Shown: positions 8,232-18,327, counted from the first letter of the stretch. The stretch is 64,000 nucleotides of DNA from an uncultured Rhodospirillaceae bacterium (GCA_945952105.1 CAMFGZ010000006.1:124001-188000), one strand, 5' to 3'. Notes: generated by a model not told the origin, from the sequence alone. A program made the numbers and translations.

Positions 8232-11200
8232 GTGAAGCTTACCCAGATCGCGGTCGACAATCCCGTCTTCGCCACCATGATGATGGTGGCGTTGCTGGTC
8301 ATGGGCCTGTTTTCCTACCGGCAACTCGGCATCGACCAGTTCCCAAACGTCGATTTCCCCATCGTCGTGGTCACGACCGACTATCCTGGCGCCTCGCCGG
8401 AGACCGTCGAGAGCGAGATCAGCCGCAAGATCGAGGAATCGGTCAACGCCATCGCCGGCCTCAAGACGCTCACCTCGCGTTCGCTCGAGGGCAAGTCGAT
8501 CGTCATCGCCGAGTTCGAACTGTCCGTTCCTTCCGCCGTCGCCATGCAGGACGTCCGCGAGAAGGTGCAGATGGTCCGGGCGTCCTTCCGGCCGGAGATC
8601 AAGGAACCGCTGATCCAGCGCTTCAATCCGGACGACCAGCCGATCGTGTCGATCGCCGTGCGCTCCGACGTGCGTTCGGTCCGCGACCTCACGACCCTGG
8701 CCGACCAGATCATCATCAAGCGCCTGCAGACGGTGCGCGATGTCGGCCGCGCGACCATCGCCGGCGGCCTCAAGCGCCAGATCAACATCGAACTCGATCC
8801 CGGCCGCATGCACGCCCTTCGCGTCGGCGTGAACGACATCATGCGGGCGATCAAGGACGAGAACCAGAATTTCCCCGCCGGCAACGTGCAGCGCGGCAAC
8901 GACGACCGCGTCATCGAGGTCACGGGACGCGTCGCCGAGCCGGGCGACTTCGCCGACCTGATCGTGGCCCGCCGCGGCCAGGCGCCCGTCTACCTGCGTC
9001 AGGTCGCCAACGTGGTCGACGGCCAGCAGGAGCTGGAAAACGTCGCCATGCTGAACGGCGAGCGCGCACTCGCCATCGACGTGGTGAAGACCCAGGGCTC
9101 CAACACGATCGAGGTCGCCCGCGGCGTCCGCCGGGCGGTGGCCGAGCTGCAATCGTCCCTGCCTCCCGACGTGAAACTGGAAATCGTGCGCGACAGCTCG
9201 CGCGGGATCCAGAACTCGGTCGACAACGTTCAGCAGACGATGGTCGAGGGCGGCCTTCTGACCATCGCCATCGTCTTCCTGTTCCTGCATTCCTGGCGCA
9301 GCACCGTCATCACAGGCCTCGCCCTGCCGATCTCCGTGTTCGGCGCCTTCATGGTGATGGCCGCCTTTGGCTTCACCCTGAACGTGCTCACCCTGATGGC
9401 GCTCAGCCTCGCCATCGGCATCCTGATCGACGACGCCATCGTGGTACGCGAGAACATCATGCGCCACATCGGCTTCGGCAAGACGCACCGCCAGGCCGCC
9501 ATCGACGGCACCAACGAGATCGGCCTGGCCGTCCTCGCCACCACCTTCTGCATCGTGGCGGTGTTCCTTCCGGTCGCCTTCATGGGCGGCATCATCGGCC
9601 GCTTCTTCTTCCAGTTCGGCGTCATGGTGTCAGCCGCCGTGCTGATCTCGCTGTTCGTCTCCTTCACCCTCGACCCGATGCTGTCGTCGGTCTGGTACGA
9701 CCCTCAGGCCCACGCCAACGGCCGCTTCGCCCGCATCGTCAACGGCGCGCAGGAGAAGGCAAACGGCGTCTATCGCGTCGTCCTGGGCTGGGCGTTACGC
9801 TGGCCCAAGCTCACCCTGCTGATCGCGCTCGGCACCTTCGTCGGCAGTTTCGCGTTGCCCAAGTACATCGGCTTCGAGTTCGTGCCGCAGGCAGACCTCG
9901 GCGAGCAGGTCGTCAGCATCGAGACGCCGGTCGGCTCTTCGCTGGAATATACCGAGGCCAAGCTGCGCCAGGTCGATGCCGCGCTGCGCGAGTTCCCGGA
10001 GATCGAATACACTTACGGCACGGTCAACACCGGTTACGCCAACGGCAAGAACCAGGGCAGCCTCTATCTCAAGCTGAAGCCGCTGAAACAGCGCAAGCGC
10101 TCGCCCGAGCAGCTCGCCCAGCCGATCCGCGAGCGCCTGGCCAGCATTCCTGGCATCCTTGTCTCCATCAATATCCCCGGCGGTCCGGGCGGCGGCGTTC
10201 AGAAGCAGCTCCAGCTCTCACTGCAGGGCCCCGACACCAACACGCTCGATGCGCTGTCGCAGGACGTCATGAAGCGCGCCGCCGCCATCCGCGGCATGGT
10301 CGACCTCGACCGCAACCTGAAGGCCGCCAAGCCGATCCTGTCGGTGCGTCTGCGCCGCGACGCGGCGTCCGACCTTGGCCTCGGAACCGCCGCCGTCGCC
10401 CAGTCGCTGCGCCCCCTCTTCGCTGGCGACGAGACCAGCCTGTGGCGCGCCCCCGATGGCGAGAACTACCTGGTCATGGTCCGGCTGCCGACCGACGATC
10501 GCACCGGCATCGCCGACCTGCATCGCGTCTGGTTCACGGCCGGCACCGAGCCAAACGGCCTGCCTCGAATGGTCCATATCGCCCAGATCGCCGATGTCGT
10601 GACCGATGTCGGCGCCTCGCAGATCAACCGTCGCGATCTCAACCGCGAGGTCCAGATCACCGCCAACGTCCACGGCCGCTCGGCCGGCGAGGTGTCGAGT
10701 GACCTGCAGAAGGTTCTGACCGAGATCAAGCTGCCGCCGGGCTACCGCTTCGTGTTCGGCGGTTCGACCAAGGACATGGCCGAGAGCGCCGCCTATGCCG
10801 GCCAGGCGCTCCTGATGGCGGTCATCCTGATCTACCTGATCCTGGCGTCCCAGTTCGGCAGCTTTCTGCAGCCCATCGCCATCATGATGTCGCTGCCGAT
10901 GTCCCTGATCGGCGTGTTCCTCGGCCTGCTGATCGCCGGCACGACGCTCAACATCTTCTCCGCCATCGGCTTCATCATGCTGATGGGCCTCGTCACCAAG
11001 AACGCCATCCTGCTGGTCGACTTCTTCAATCAGGCGCGCGAGCGCGGCACACCGGTCAACGAGGCGCTGCTCGAAGCCGGCTCCATCCGCCTGCGGCCCA
11101 TTCTCATGACCACGCTCGCCATGGTGTTCGGCATGATGCCGCTGGCGCTGGGCCTCGGCGAGGGTGCCACGCAGCGCGCGCCGATGGCCCACGCCGTCAT

Positions 11201-11345
11201 CGGCGGCCTGATCAGCTCGACGCTGCTCACCCTGGTCGTGGTGCCGGTCGTGCTGGTCTACATCGACCGGCTGAGCCTGTGGGCCAAGGCGCGCTTCAGC
11301 CGTTCACCTGACGAGGTCGCTCGCACGCACAAGCCTGCCGAGTAG
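8232..11345 (+). CDS. RND family efflux transporter permease
   Basis: 1037 residues, full length for a proton-driven tripartite pump of the AcrB/MexB superfamily. The N-terminus (AVDNPVFATMMMVALLVMGLFSY) is the first membrane helix, followed by a large periplasmic loop with PGASPETVE. The intramembrane acidic pair is present in LAIGILIDDAIVVRENI, and the second half repeats the fold with GLVTKNAILLVDFFN. Starts with GTG. No outer-membrane TolC-type gene follows, so the channel must come from elsewhere. Substrates cannot be told from the sequence. Confidence 0.95.
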   Translation: MKLTQIAVDNPVFATMMMVALLVMGLFSYRQLGIDQFPNVDFPIVVVTTDYPGASPETVESEISRKIEESVNAIAGLKTLTSRSLEGKSIVIAEFELSVPSAVAMQDVREKVQMVRASFRPEIKEPLIQRFNPDDQPIVSIAVRSDVRSVRDLTTLADQIIIKRLQTVRDVGRATIAGGLKRQINIELDPGRMHALRVGVNDIMRAIKDENQNFPAGNVQRGNDDRVIEVTGRVAEPGDFADLIVARRGQAPVYLRQVANVVDGQQELENVAMLNGERALAIDVVKTQGSNTIEVARGVRRAVAELQSSLPPDVKLEIVRDSSRGIQNSVDNVQQTMVEGGLLTIAIVFLFLHSWRSTVITGLALPISVFGAFMVMAAFGFTLNVLTLMALSLAIGILIDDAIVVRENIMRHIGFGKTHRQAAIDGTNEIGLAVLATTFCIVAVFLPVAFMGGIIGRFFFQFGVMVSAAVLISLFVSFTLDPMLSSVWYDPQAHANGRFARIVNGAQEKANGVYRVVLGWALRWPKLTLLIALGTFVGSFALPKYIGFEFVPQADLGEQVVSIETPVGSSLEYTEAKLRQVDAALREFPEIEYTYGTVNTGYANGKNQGSLYLKLKPLKQRKRSPEQLAQPIRERLASIPGILVSINIPGGPGGGVQKQLQLSLQGPDTNTLDALSQDVMKRAAAIRGMVDLDRNLKAAKPILSVRLRRDAASDLGLGTAAVAQSLRPLFAGDETSLWRAPDGENYLVMVRLPTDDRTGIADLHRVWFTAGTEPNGLPRMVHIAQIADVVTDVGASQINRRDLNREVQITANVHGRSAGEVSSDLQKVLTEIKLPPGYRFVFGGSTKDMAESAAYAGQALLMAVILIYLILASQFGSFLQPIAIMMSLPMSLIGVFLGLLIAGTTLNIFSAIGFIMLMGLVTKNAILLVDFFNQARERGTPVNEALLEAGSIRLRPILMTTLAMVFGMMPLALGLGEGATQRAPMAHAVIGGLISSTLLTLVVVPVVLVYIDRLSLWAKARFSRSPDEVARTHKPAE

Positions 11346-11399
11346 AATCGCGGGCACGAATGGCCATCGTGCTGGCATGATTCGCGCTATGCTGGGGTC

Positions 11400-12578
11400 A
11401 TGCCGGATGATGCCCCGACAGTCGGTCTCCGTGTCGTCGATTCGCTCGCCGCGGTCGACGCCGCTCAGTGGGATGCCTGCGCCCTCGCGCCGGGATCGGC
11501 GGGCAATCCGTTCCTCAGCCACCGCTTCCTGAAGGCGCTGGAGGACTCCAAATCGGTCGGACGACGCACCGGTTGGCAGCCCCAGTACCTGCTGGCCGAG
11601 TCCGACGACGGCGTGCTCCAGGGCGCCGCGCCGCTCTACGTGAAGAGCCACTCCCAGGGCGAGTATGTGTTCGACCATGGCTGGGCCCAGGCCCTGGAAC
11701 GTGCGGGCGGCCGCTACTATCCCAAGCTCCAGGTCGCCGTCCCGTTCACGCCGGTTCCCGGCCCGCGCCTCTTCGCTCGCCCCGGTCCGCTCGCCGATTC
11801 CGTGCGCGATGCGATGATCGACATGCTGGCCAAGATCGCCGACGACAACAACATCAGCTCGGTCCACGCCACCTTCTGCACCGAGGATGAGTGGAAGCGC
11901 TTCGGCGCGCGCGGCTGGCTGTTGCGGCTCGGCCAGCAGTATCACTGGCGCAACGACGACTACCGGACTTTCGACGATTTCCTGGCCGCCCTCTCGTCAC
12001 GCAAGCGCAAGGCGATCCGAAAAGAGCGCGAGTCGGTGAAACGCGAAGGCATCGCCATCCACACGCTGAGCGGCGATCAGATCCGCCCCGAACACTGGGA
12101 CGCGTTCTTCGCCTTCTACATGGATACCGGCGGCCGCAAATGGGGCACGCCCTACCTGACACGCTCGTTCTTCGACATCCTGGGCGCGACCATGGCAGAC
12201 AAGGTCGTGCTGGTGATGGCCGAAGCCGAAGGACGTCCCGTTGGCGGCGCCCTCAACCTAAAGGGCGACGACACGCTCTACGGCCGCTACTGGGGCTGCC
12301 TTGAAAGCCATGCCTTCCTGCATTTCGAGGCCTGCTACTACCAGGCCATCGACTATGCGATCGCCCATGGCCTCGCGCGGGTCGAAGCCGGTGCGCAAGG
12401 CGATCACAAGATCCAGCGCGGCTATCTACCGGTGCAGACCTACTCGGCGCACTGGATCGTCGATGCGAGCTTCCGTCATGCCGTCGACGAGTACCTGAAG
12501 CGCGAGCGCCGGGCCGTCGAACAGGAGATCGAAGGGCTGAAGCAGTACTCGCCCTTCCGCAAGGAAAACGAGGGCTGA
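11400..12578 (+). CDS. FemAB-like/GNAT-fold acyltransferase of the DUF482 (PF04339) type
   Basis: 392 residues matching the large bacterial family with a doubled GNAT fold: NPFLSHRFLKALE near the start, YVFDHGWAQA, SSVHATFCTEDEW, the basic stretch SSRKRKAIRKERE and the C-terminal HKIQRGYLPVQTYSAHW. Such proteins are predicted cytoplasmic acyl- or aminoacyl-transferases, but the substrate is unknown. It stands alone 54 bp after the efflux pump; the gap has a GCACGA/TCGTGC hairpin (11354-11372) without a T run. Its end faces the clpA-coupled small gene at 4 bp. Confidence 0.85.
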   Translation: MPDDAPTVGLRVVDSLAAVDAAQWDACALAPGSAGNPFLSHRFLKALEDSKSVGRRTGWQPQYLLAESDDGVLQGAAPLYVKSHSQGEYVFDHGWAQALERAGGRYYPKLQVAVPFTPVPGPRLFARPGPLADSVRDAMIDMLAKIADDNNISSVHATFCTEDEWKRFGARGWLLRLGQQYHWRNDDYRTFDDFLAALSSRKRKAIRKERESVKREGIAIHTLSGDQIRPEHWDAFFAFYMDTGGRKWGTPYLTRSFFDILGATMADKVVLVMAEAEGRPVGGALNLKGDDTLYGRYWGCLESHAFLHFEACYYQAIDYAIAHGLARVEAGAQGDHKIQRGYLPVQTYSAHWIVDASFRHAVDEYLKRERRAVEQEIEGLKQYSPFRKENEG

Positions 12579-12582
12579 CGGC

Positions 12583-12756
12583 CTACTTGGCCATCAGCAC
12601 CCCGAAGAAGAAAACCACGAAGAACACCAATTGCTCGGTCAGGCCGAGCGGCGCCTGCCAGCCGATCTTGTCGACGATGAACAGGGCCACCCAGTACACC
12701 GCGGTGGCAAGCACCGCGGCGCGCAGGGCAACCCAGAGCGGCTTGAAGGCGCTCAC
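12583..12756 (-). CDS. 57-residue two-helix membrane protein coupled to clpA
   Basis: GTG start whose G is the last base of the clpA stop (TAGTG), giving MSAFKPLWVALRAA..., stop TAG at 12583. Two hydrophobic segments (about residues 7-28 and 41-56) flank a short loop KIGWQAP, so it should be a small inner-membrane hairpin. I do not recognise the family. The reading frame fills exactly the space between clpA and the convergent acyltransferase gene, and the hydrophobic pattern is not expected by chance in this base composition. A role with ClpA is only suggested by coupling. Confidence 0.68.
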   Translation of the reverse strand: MSAFKPLWVALRAAVLATAVYWVALFIVDKIGWQAPLGLTEQLVFFVVFFFGVLMAK

Positions 12757-15080
12757 TAGCCGGCGAGCACAGGCTCTTGGCTGGCCGGCGGCAACGCACC
12801 GCGCTCAGGCGGCAGGAAGGTGAAGACGAGCTTGGCTGTCTCGCCCGGCCCGTCGACATCGACACGAACCGTGCCACCGTCGGAGAGCTTGCCGAACAGC
12901 ACCTCCTCCGCCAGCGGCTTCTTCACGTACTCCTGGATCACGCGGGCGAGCGGCCGGGCGCCGAACAGCTTGTCGTAGCCCTTCTCCGCCAGCCAGCGGC
13001 GCGCGCCATCGGTCAGCTCGATGAAGACCTTGCGGTCAGCGAGCTGGACCTCGAGCTCGGCCACGAACTTGTCCACCACCTTGCCCATCGATTCCGGGCC
13101 CAGGTTGGCGAACTTGATGATCGCGTCGAGACGGTTGCGGAACTCCGGCGCGAACATGCGGTTGATCGCGTCGTTGTCCTCGTCGTGACGCTGCTCGCGG
13201 CCGAAACCCAGCGCCGGCTTGGCGATGTCGGCGGCGCCGGCATTCGTCGTCATGCAGAGGATGACGTTGCGGAAGTCCACCGTCCGGCCGTTGTGGTCGG
13301 TGAGCTTGCCATAGTCCATCACCTGCAGCAGGACGTTGAACACGTCCGGATGCGCCTTCTCGATCTCGTCGAACAGTACGACGCAATGCGGATGCTGGTT
13401 CACCTTGTCGGTGAGCAGGCCGCCCTGATCGAAACCGACATAGCCCGGAGGGGCTCCGATCAGGCGCGAGACGCTGTGCCGCTCCATGTACTCCGACATG
13501 TCGAAGCGGATGACCTCGAGGCCGAGCAGGCGCGCGAGCTGGCGCGTCACCTCGGTCTTGCCGACGCCGGTCGGGCCGGCCAGCAGGTAGCTGCCGATCG
13601 GCTTCTCGGGCGAACGCAAGCCCGCGCGAGCGAGCTTGATCGACGCGGCGAGCTGGTCGATCGCATGGTCCTGGCCGAACACGACCGTCTTGAGGTCGCG
13701 GTCGATGGTGCGCAGCAGTTCTGTATCGTCCTTGGACACCGACTTCGGCGGGATGCGGGCGATCTTGGCGACGATGTCTTCGATGTCCGCGACCTCGATC
13801 GTGGTCTTGCGCTTGTCGGGCGCCCGAAGCATCTGAGCCGCACCGACTTCATCGATCACGTCGATCGCCTTGTCCGGCAGCTTGCGGTCGTGGATGTAGC
13901 GCGCCGACAGCTCGACGGCCGCCTTGATGGCGTCGTCGGTGAAGCTCACCTGATGGTGCTTCTCGTAGACCGGCTTCAGCCCCTTCATGATCTCGACGGC
14001 GTCGCCGATCGTGGGTTCGGGCACGTCGATCTTCTGGAAGCGGCGGACCAGCGCGCGATCCTTCTCGAAGTAGTTGCGATATTCCTTGTAGGTCGTCGAG
14101 CCGATGCAGCGCAGTTCGCCCGACTGCAGCGAAGGCTTCAACAGGTTCGACGCATCCATCGAGCCGCCCGACGTGGCACCGGCGCCGATGATCGTGTGGA
14201 TCTCGTCGATGAAAAGCACCGAGTTCGGCTTCTTCTTGAGCTCGCTCAGGACGGCCTTCAACCGCTCCTCGAAGTCGCCGCGATAGCGCGTGCCGGCCAG
14301 AAGCGCACCCATGTCGAGCGAGTAGATGATCGCTTCCTTGAGGACTTCCGGCACTTCGCCGTCGACGATCTTGCGCGCCAGCCCCTCGGCGATCGCCGTC
14401 TTGCCGACGCCGGGCTCGCCGACATAGAGCGGGTTGTTCTTGGTGCGTCGGCACAGGACCTGAATCGTGCGCTCGACCTCGTGGTCGCGGCCGATCAGCG
14501 GATCGACCCGACCTTCGCGGGCCTTCTGGTTCAGGTCGACGCAATAGGCGGCCAGCGCCTCGTTACCCTGCTTGGCCGCGCCCTCGCCACCCGCGGCTTC
14601 CTCCTCGGAGCCGGTGACGCGACGGGTGCGCGAGCGGCCTGGCACCTTGGCCTTGCCGTGGCTGATGTAGTCGACGGCATCGAGGCGCGTCATGCCCTGG
14701 TTCTCGAGGAACGAAACGGCGTGGCTGTCACGCTCGGAGAACAGCGCAACCAGCACATTGGCGCCGGTCACTTCGTTGCGGCCCGACGACTGGACATGCA
14801 CCGCCGCCCGCTGGACGACGCGCTGGAAGCCCGCGGTCGGCAGCGGCTCGCTCGGGTTCTGCGTGATGATGCCCTTGAGGCGATTATCGACGAAGGTTTC
14901 GAGATCGTGGCGCAGCCGGTCGATATCGACGCCGCAAGCCTTGAGGACAGGGACGGCATCCTCGTCCTCCGTCATCGCCAGCAACAGGTGCTCCAGCGTC
15001 GCATATTCATGGCGACGTTCGCCTGCCAGCCCGAAGGCGCGATGCAGGGACTTCTCGAGGTTCTTGGACAACATGGACAT
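12756..15080 (-). CDS. clpA: ATP-dependent Clp protease ATP-binding subunit ClpA
   Basis: Hexameric AAA+ unfoldase that feeds substrates, including N-degron proteins delivered by ClpS, to ClpP. The 774 residues show the N-terminal double Clp repeat ([26 protein letters not shown]), first ATPase domain with GEPGVGKTA and [14 protein letters not shown], second with GPTGVGKTE and [13 protein letters not shown], and the C-terminal D2-small domain [24 protein letters not shown] precedes the ATG at 15080 by four bases. clpS lies 42 bp upstream in the same direction; the small membrane protein gene is coupled to its stop. Confidence 0.97.
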   Translation of the reverse strand: MSMLSKNLEKSLHRAFGLAGERRHEYATLEHLLLAMTEDEDAVPVLKACGVDIDRLRHDLETFVDNRLKGIITQNPSEPLPTAGFQRVVQRAAVHVQSSGRNEVTGANVLVALFSERDSHAVSFLENQGMTRLDAVDYISHGKAKVPGRSRTRRVTGSEEEAAGGEGAAKQGNEALAAYCVDLNQKAREGRVDPLIGRDHEVERTIQVLCRRTKNNPLYVGEPGVGKTAIAEGLARKIVDGEVPEVLKEAIIYSLDMGALLAGTRYRGDFEERLKAVLSELKKKPNSVLFIDEIHTIIGAGATSGGSMDASNLLKPSLQSGELRCIGSTTYKEYRNYFEKDRALVRRFQKIDVPEPTIGDAVEIMKGLKPVYEKHHQVSFTDDAIKAAVELSARYIHDRKLPDKAIDVIDEVGAAQMLRAPDKRKTTIEVADIEDIVAKIARIPPKSVSKDDTELLRTIDRDLKTVVFGQDHAIDQLAASIKLARAGLRSPEKPIGSYLLAGPTGVGKTEVTRQLARLLGLEVIRFDMSEYMERHSVSRLIGAPPGYVGFDQGGLLTDKVNQHPHCVVLFDEIEKAHPDVFNVLLQVMDYGKLTDHNGRTVDFRNVILCMTTNAGAADIAKPALGFGREQRHDEDNDAINRMFAPEFRNRLDAIIKFANLGPESMGKVVDKFVAELEVQLADRKVFIELTDGARRWLAEKGYDKLFGARPLARVIQEYVKKPLAEEVLFGKLSDGGTVRVDVDGPGETAKLVFTFLPPERGALPPASQEPVLAG

Positions 15081-15122
15081 CGGACCACCTCGACAGGAAA
15101 AACAAACTACGCTTGGTCGTCG

Positions 15123-15527
15123 TTACTCTTTCTCCAAGGTGCACTGGAGAGGGTGCTGGTTCTTGCGGGCATAATCGACCGTCTGGGTCACTTTCGTCTC
15201 GGCGATCTCGTAGGTGTAGACGCCGCAGACTCCCACGCCCTTCTGGTGGACGTGCAGCATGACCTCGGTGGCCTCCTCGCGATTCTTCTGGAAGATGTTC
15301 TGCAGAACGTCGACGACGAACTCCATCGGCGTGTAGTCGTCGTTCAGCATCAGCACCTTGTACATCGAGGGCTTCTTGGTGCGTGTGCGCGTGAGCGTGA
15401 GCGCGCCGGTGCGACCGTCGTCGCCTCCCTCGCCGTCTTCACGACGCGGCGGCTGCTGGGGCGGTCCATTCGGCGGCTCGTTCGGCCCGCCTAGCCGCCA
15501 ATCGCCCACGCTGCGCAGAAAGTCCAT
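15123..15527 (-). CDS. clpS: ClpS, N-end-rule adaptor of ClpAP
   Basis: Binds N-terminal Leu/Phe/Trp/Tyr residues and hands the proteins to ClpA. The conserved core is [19 protein letters not shown] (NDD and TPMEF), [13 protein letters not shown] and [10 protein letters not shown]-like sequence. The 134 residues from the ATG at 15527 include a long proline- and arginine-rich N-terminal extension before the core, longer than in E. coli (106) but common in alphaproteobacteria. AGGAC lies just before that ATG. Upstream of clpA in one operon; aat, which creates such N-degrons, is in the same window. Confidence 0.95.
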   Translation of the reverse strand: MDFLRSVGDWRLGGPNEPPNGPPQQPPRREDGEGGDDGRTGALTLTRTRTKKPSMYKVLMLNDDYTPMEFVVDVLQNIFQKNREEATEVMLHVHQKGVGVCGVYTYEIAETKVTQTVDYARKNQHPLQCTLEKE

Positions 15528-15590
15528 CGTCCTAGCCACACTCCAAAGCCAAGCCACACGGGAATTATATAGGTAGCCCAAACGATTCCG

Positions 15591-16310
15591 CTACCTCGGT
15601 CGAAGTCCGTCCTTCCCCACCACCAGCATCCAGCGGTCGGCACGGGCGCGGTGGATCGGTGCATTCATGTCGCGTCGAAGTTCCGCCGGCTCCAGCTTCC
15701 GCGGCGGATTGACGGGGATCGGCACTGCATCCCACGAGAACAGTTTCGCCGAGAATTTCACGTTGGCAAAACCGTCAGTCGGATAGTGGTAGGCTTGGAA
15801 GCCCCAGACGCCGTTGCGGCAGGAGGCGACCGTCCACCAGAAATCGTTGTCCGGCAGGCGCATTCCGTCCCGCGGTGGTCCGAAGGCCCGGCTCTCCTCC
15901 AACAACCCCAGGAGTTCTCGGGTTTCCCCGGCGTTGAGAAGCCGCTGCCCGCCCTTCATGCTCCACGGCGCGAAGATATCCGACGGGTTGGAGAGCAGCA
16001 TGTTTGTGATACCGGTCGTGACGTTGCCCTGCCCCTCGAGCACGCCGATATTCATGCCCGCCGTACCGTCCGGCTGCAGGAAGATATCGTAGGCGCGGAC
16101 CTGCTCCTCCCAGAGGGCATTGTAGATCAGCCGCAAATGGTTGCGGCCACCCGGGGTGCAGGCGGCGCGGATGTCGTTGGCCGCGACGAAATCGAACCAG
16201 TGGAAACTGCGCACGATCGGCTTTTCGACATTCCGGTCGGGCCGCTGGGCCGCAGCCGGGCCGGCCCCAACCAAAGTCGCGACAGCCATCATCGCAAAAA
16301 AAGCCTTCAT
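15591..16310 (-). CDS. Exported protein of unknown function
   Basis: 239 residues with a signal peptide (MKAFFAMMAVATLVGAGPAAAQ) and then a globular part rich in Trp and Asn: HWFDFVAANDIRAACTPGG, LRLIYNALWEEQVRAYDIF, DNDFWWTVASCRNGVWGFQAYHYP. Two cysteines in the mature part may form a disulfide. I do not recognise a family. AGGAGA lies seven bases before the ATG at 16310, which decides it over the TTG one codon upstream. It sits alone between clpS (64 bp) and the divergent carboxypeptidase gene. Confidence 0.75.
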   Translation of the reverse strand: MKAFFAMMAVATLVGAGPAAAQRPDRNVEKPIVRSFHWFDFVAANDIRAACTPGGRNHLRLIYNALWEEQVRAYDIFLQPDGTAGMNIGVLEGQGNVTTGITNMLLSNPSDIFAPWSMKGGQRLLNAGETRELLGLLEESRAFGPPRDGMRLPDNDFWWTVASCRNGVWGFQAYHYPTDGFANVKFSAKLFSWDAVPIPVNPPRKLEPAELRRDMNAPIHRARADRWMLVVGKDGLRPR

Positions 16311-16472
16311 CAAGGTCTCCTATCGACCTCCGCATGATCCGGGCCAACTGGGGCGGCAGAACGGCATGTCCAAAGTTGCAGAGCAAAGCGAACTTTAGTA
16401 GAGTGACAGGAATTGCCCATAACCTATTGGCTGGGCACAAGAATCAGAATTTTTGCGTGTGGCGTATTCGCA

Positions 16473-17924
16473 ATGATTTTCCGTTTCAGGCGAATTGCGG
16501 TCAACCTTTCCTGGTTTGCGGTCGGTGCCGTGTTCATCGGCGCCTCCCTGACGCCCGCGCCCGTCGACGCCCAGACGACGGCCGTCAAGCGCGCGGCGCC
16601 GCCGGCCAAGGCCCGCGCCAAGGCTTCCTCGCGTAACACCTCTTCCTCGTGGGTCCCCAATCCCGGCGTCAACGCCCGCGAGTCCTACCTGATCGTCGAT
16701 GCCACGAGCGGACGCGAACTCGCGTCGGACCGTCCCGACGAACTGCGTCATCCCGCATCGCTGACCAAGCTGATGACGATCTACCTCACCTTCTCGGCGC
16801 TCGATTCGGGACGCCTGTCGCTGGGCGACGGCTTGCAGGTTTCGTCCAACGCGCTGAACGCGCCTCCCACCAAGATGGGCATGACTCCTGGCGGAACCGT
16901 CAACGTGCGCGACGCCACGATGGCGCTCGTTACCCGCTCCGCCAACGATGCCGCCGTGCTGCTGGCCGAGGGGCTTGCGGGCAGCGAAGAGGCATTCGCC
17001 CGCCTGATGACCCAGAAGGCGCGCCAGCTCGGAATGACGTCGACGGTGTTCCGAAATGCCTCGGGGTTGCCCAACAGCGAGCAGGTTACGACGGCCCGAG
17101 ATCTGGCCAAGCTCGCCAACGCGCTGATGCGTGATTACCCCCACTACTACGCGATCTTCTCGGTGCAGAGCTATGCCTATCGCGGGCGCGTCCTTGAGAA
17201 CCACAACCGCATGCTCGGCAACTATGAAGGCGCCGACGGCCTGAAGACCGGCTACACAAACGCGTCGGGCTTTAACCTCGTGATGTCAGCCATGCGAGAC
17301 AATCGCCGGCTCATCGGCGTCGTCATGGGCGGCACCAGCGCCGCCCAGCGCGATCGCACCATGGCGGCGCTGATGGATCGCGGCTTCGCTCTGGCCGCCG
17401 CCATGCAGCTCTCTCCCTGGACGTCGCTGCGCAAGCCGCCGTCCGCACGCTACACCGCCGCCCAGTTCGACCCTGGCAGCAGCTTCGCGGAGGCCTATCG
17501 TCCGCCCCAGGCCGCGCCACAGCAGGTCAGCCCCAAGTATGCCGGCTTCGTGCCGCCGGCTCCTGCCGCCCCCGCTGCGCAGACCGCATTCGCGGCGGCT
17601 CCTCCTCCCGCCGCGCCGGCGGCTCCCGCGCCGGCCATGTCCGACACGCCCGCCCTCGGCAGCTGGGTGATCCAGGTAGGTTCGTTCAGTGAACCGACAG
17701 CGGCCCAGGCCGCGCTCGAGCGCGCGACGGCCGCGCTCCCCAACGCACGGCAGGCCTCGGCGATCGTCGACGAAGTCCAGATGGCCAACCGGGTCTTCCA
17801 TCGCGCGCGGCTCATCAACCTGTCCCAGGAACAGGCCACCGAAGGCTGCAAGCGCCTGGAGAAGCGTAAAATCTACTGCTCGGCTCTGCAGGTCACGGCG
17901 TGGAATACGCCGGGTGCACGCTGA
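16473..17924 (+). CDS. D-alanyl-D-alanine carboxypeptidase with C-terminal SPOR domain
   Basis: Periplasmic penicillin-binding protein of the S11 family that trims the terminal D-Ala of peptidoglycan stem peptides. Mature part begins after a hydrophobic signal segment (about residues 10-34). The three catalytic motifs are SLTK (S96, K99), SAN in TRSAND (about 156) and KTG in GLKTGYT (about 259). A long Ala/Pro linker (about 350-395) leads to a SPOR domain (SWVIQVGSFSEPTAAQAALERA) that should bind denuded glycan at the septum. 483 residues from the ATG at 16473. Its end overlaps the convergent cyclotransferase gene by 32 bp. Confidence 0.94.
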   Translation: MIFRFRRIAVNLSWFAVGAVFIGASLTPAPVDAQTTAVKRAAPPAKARAKASSRNTSSSWVPNPGVNARESYLIVDATSGRELASDRPDELRHPASLTKLMTIYLTFSALDSGRLSLGDGLQVSSNALNAPPTKMGMTPGGTVNVRDATMALVTRSANDAAVLLAEGLAGSEEAFARLMTQKARQLGMTSTVFRNASGLPNSEQVTTARDLAKLANALMRDYPHYYAIFSVQSYAYRGRVLENHNRMLGNYEGADGLKTGYTNASGFNLVMSAMRDNRRLIGVVMGGTSAAQRDRTMAALMDRGFALAAAMQLSPWTSLRKPPSARYTAAQFDPGSSFAEAYRPPQAAPQQVSPKYAGFVPPAPAAPAAQTAFAAAPPPAAPAAPAPAMSDTPALGSWVIQVGSFSEPTAAQAALERATAALPNARQASAIVDEVQMANRVFHRARLINLSQEQATEGCKRLEKRKIYCSALQVTAWNTPGAR

Positions 17925-18327
17925 GCGCCCTTTTCAGCCGTCCGATGAACGACCGTTTGTGACGACGCTGCCAGAGCGTCAGGTCCCACAGTTCGCGGCT
18001 TGGCTTTAGCCGCGACTGGATGGGCTCGAAGACCGACACCTCGGTCATCTTCCCCTGCACTTTCACCCTGAGCGCCACCACGCGATAGCCGGGCCCCTCG
18101 TAGGCCGCGAGGTGTGCGACGTCGCGCGCGCTGAGGCCTCCCACGATCGCGCCCGGCACTTCACCGCACGGGTCGGCGATGACGATGGGATAGGTCGCGC
18201 CCTCCACCCGGCGCCGCGCATGTCCGGGCAGACGGGCTTGCGTATAGGCATGTGGCGGCAGACGCCGCCTCAGCACCAGGGCGGTCACGTCGCGATCCAG
18301 CAACGTGCCATAGAAGAAGAAACGCAT
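17893..18327 (-). CDS. Gamma-glutamylcyclotransferase-like (AIG2/GGCT fold) protein
   Basis: 144 residues beginning MRFFFYGTLLD, the YGTL phosphate-loop-like motif of the GGCT/AIG2 fold, with AAYEGPGYR carrying the likely catalytic Glu. Members act on gamma-glutamyl-amino acids or glutathione, but bacterial paralogues are rarely tested, so the substrate is open. The ATG at 18327 shares its first base with the TGA of the phosphohexomutase gene (TGATG), so it is the last gene of the galU operon. The C-terminal 25 residues are basic and beyond the usual fold. Confidence 0.83.
   Translation of the reverse strand: MRFFFYGTLLDRDVTALVLRRRLPPHAYTQARLPGHARRRVEGATYPIVIADPCGEVPGAIVGGLSARDVAHLAAYEGPGYRVVALRVKVQGKMTEVSVFEPIQSRLKPSRELWDLTLWQRRHKRSFIGRLKRALSVHPAYSTP

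Noticed and set aside
6842-10702. A 1286-codon plus-strand frame overlapping the adaptor and pump genes
   Set aside because: It is an alternate frame of two well-supported genes, with extreme Arg content and no similarity; a shadow.
11354-11372. Terminator after the RND pump
   Set aside because: The GCACGA/TCGTGC hairpin has no T run, so termination cannot be claimed.
12777-15494. A 905-codon open frame on the plus strand, antisense to clpA and clpS
   Set aside because: It lacks any recognisable domain, reads as Arg/Leu/Asp-rich low-complexity protein and mirrors the codon bias of clpA. It is a GC-rich shadow frame.
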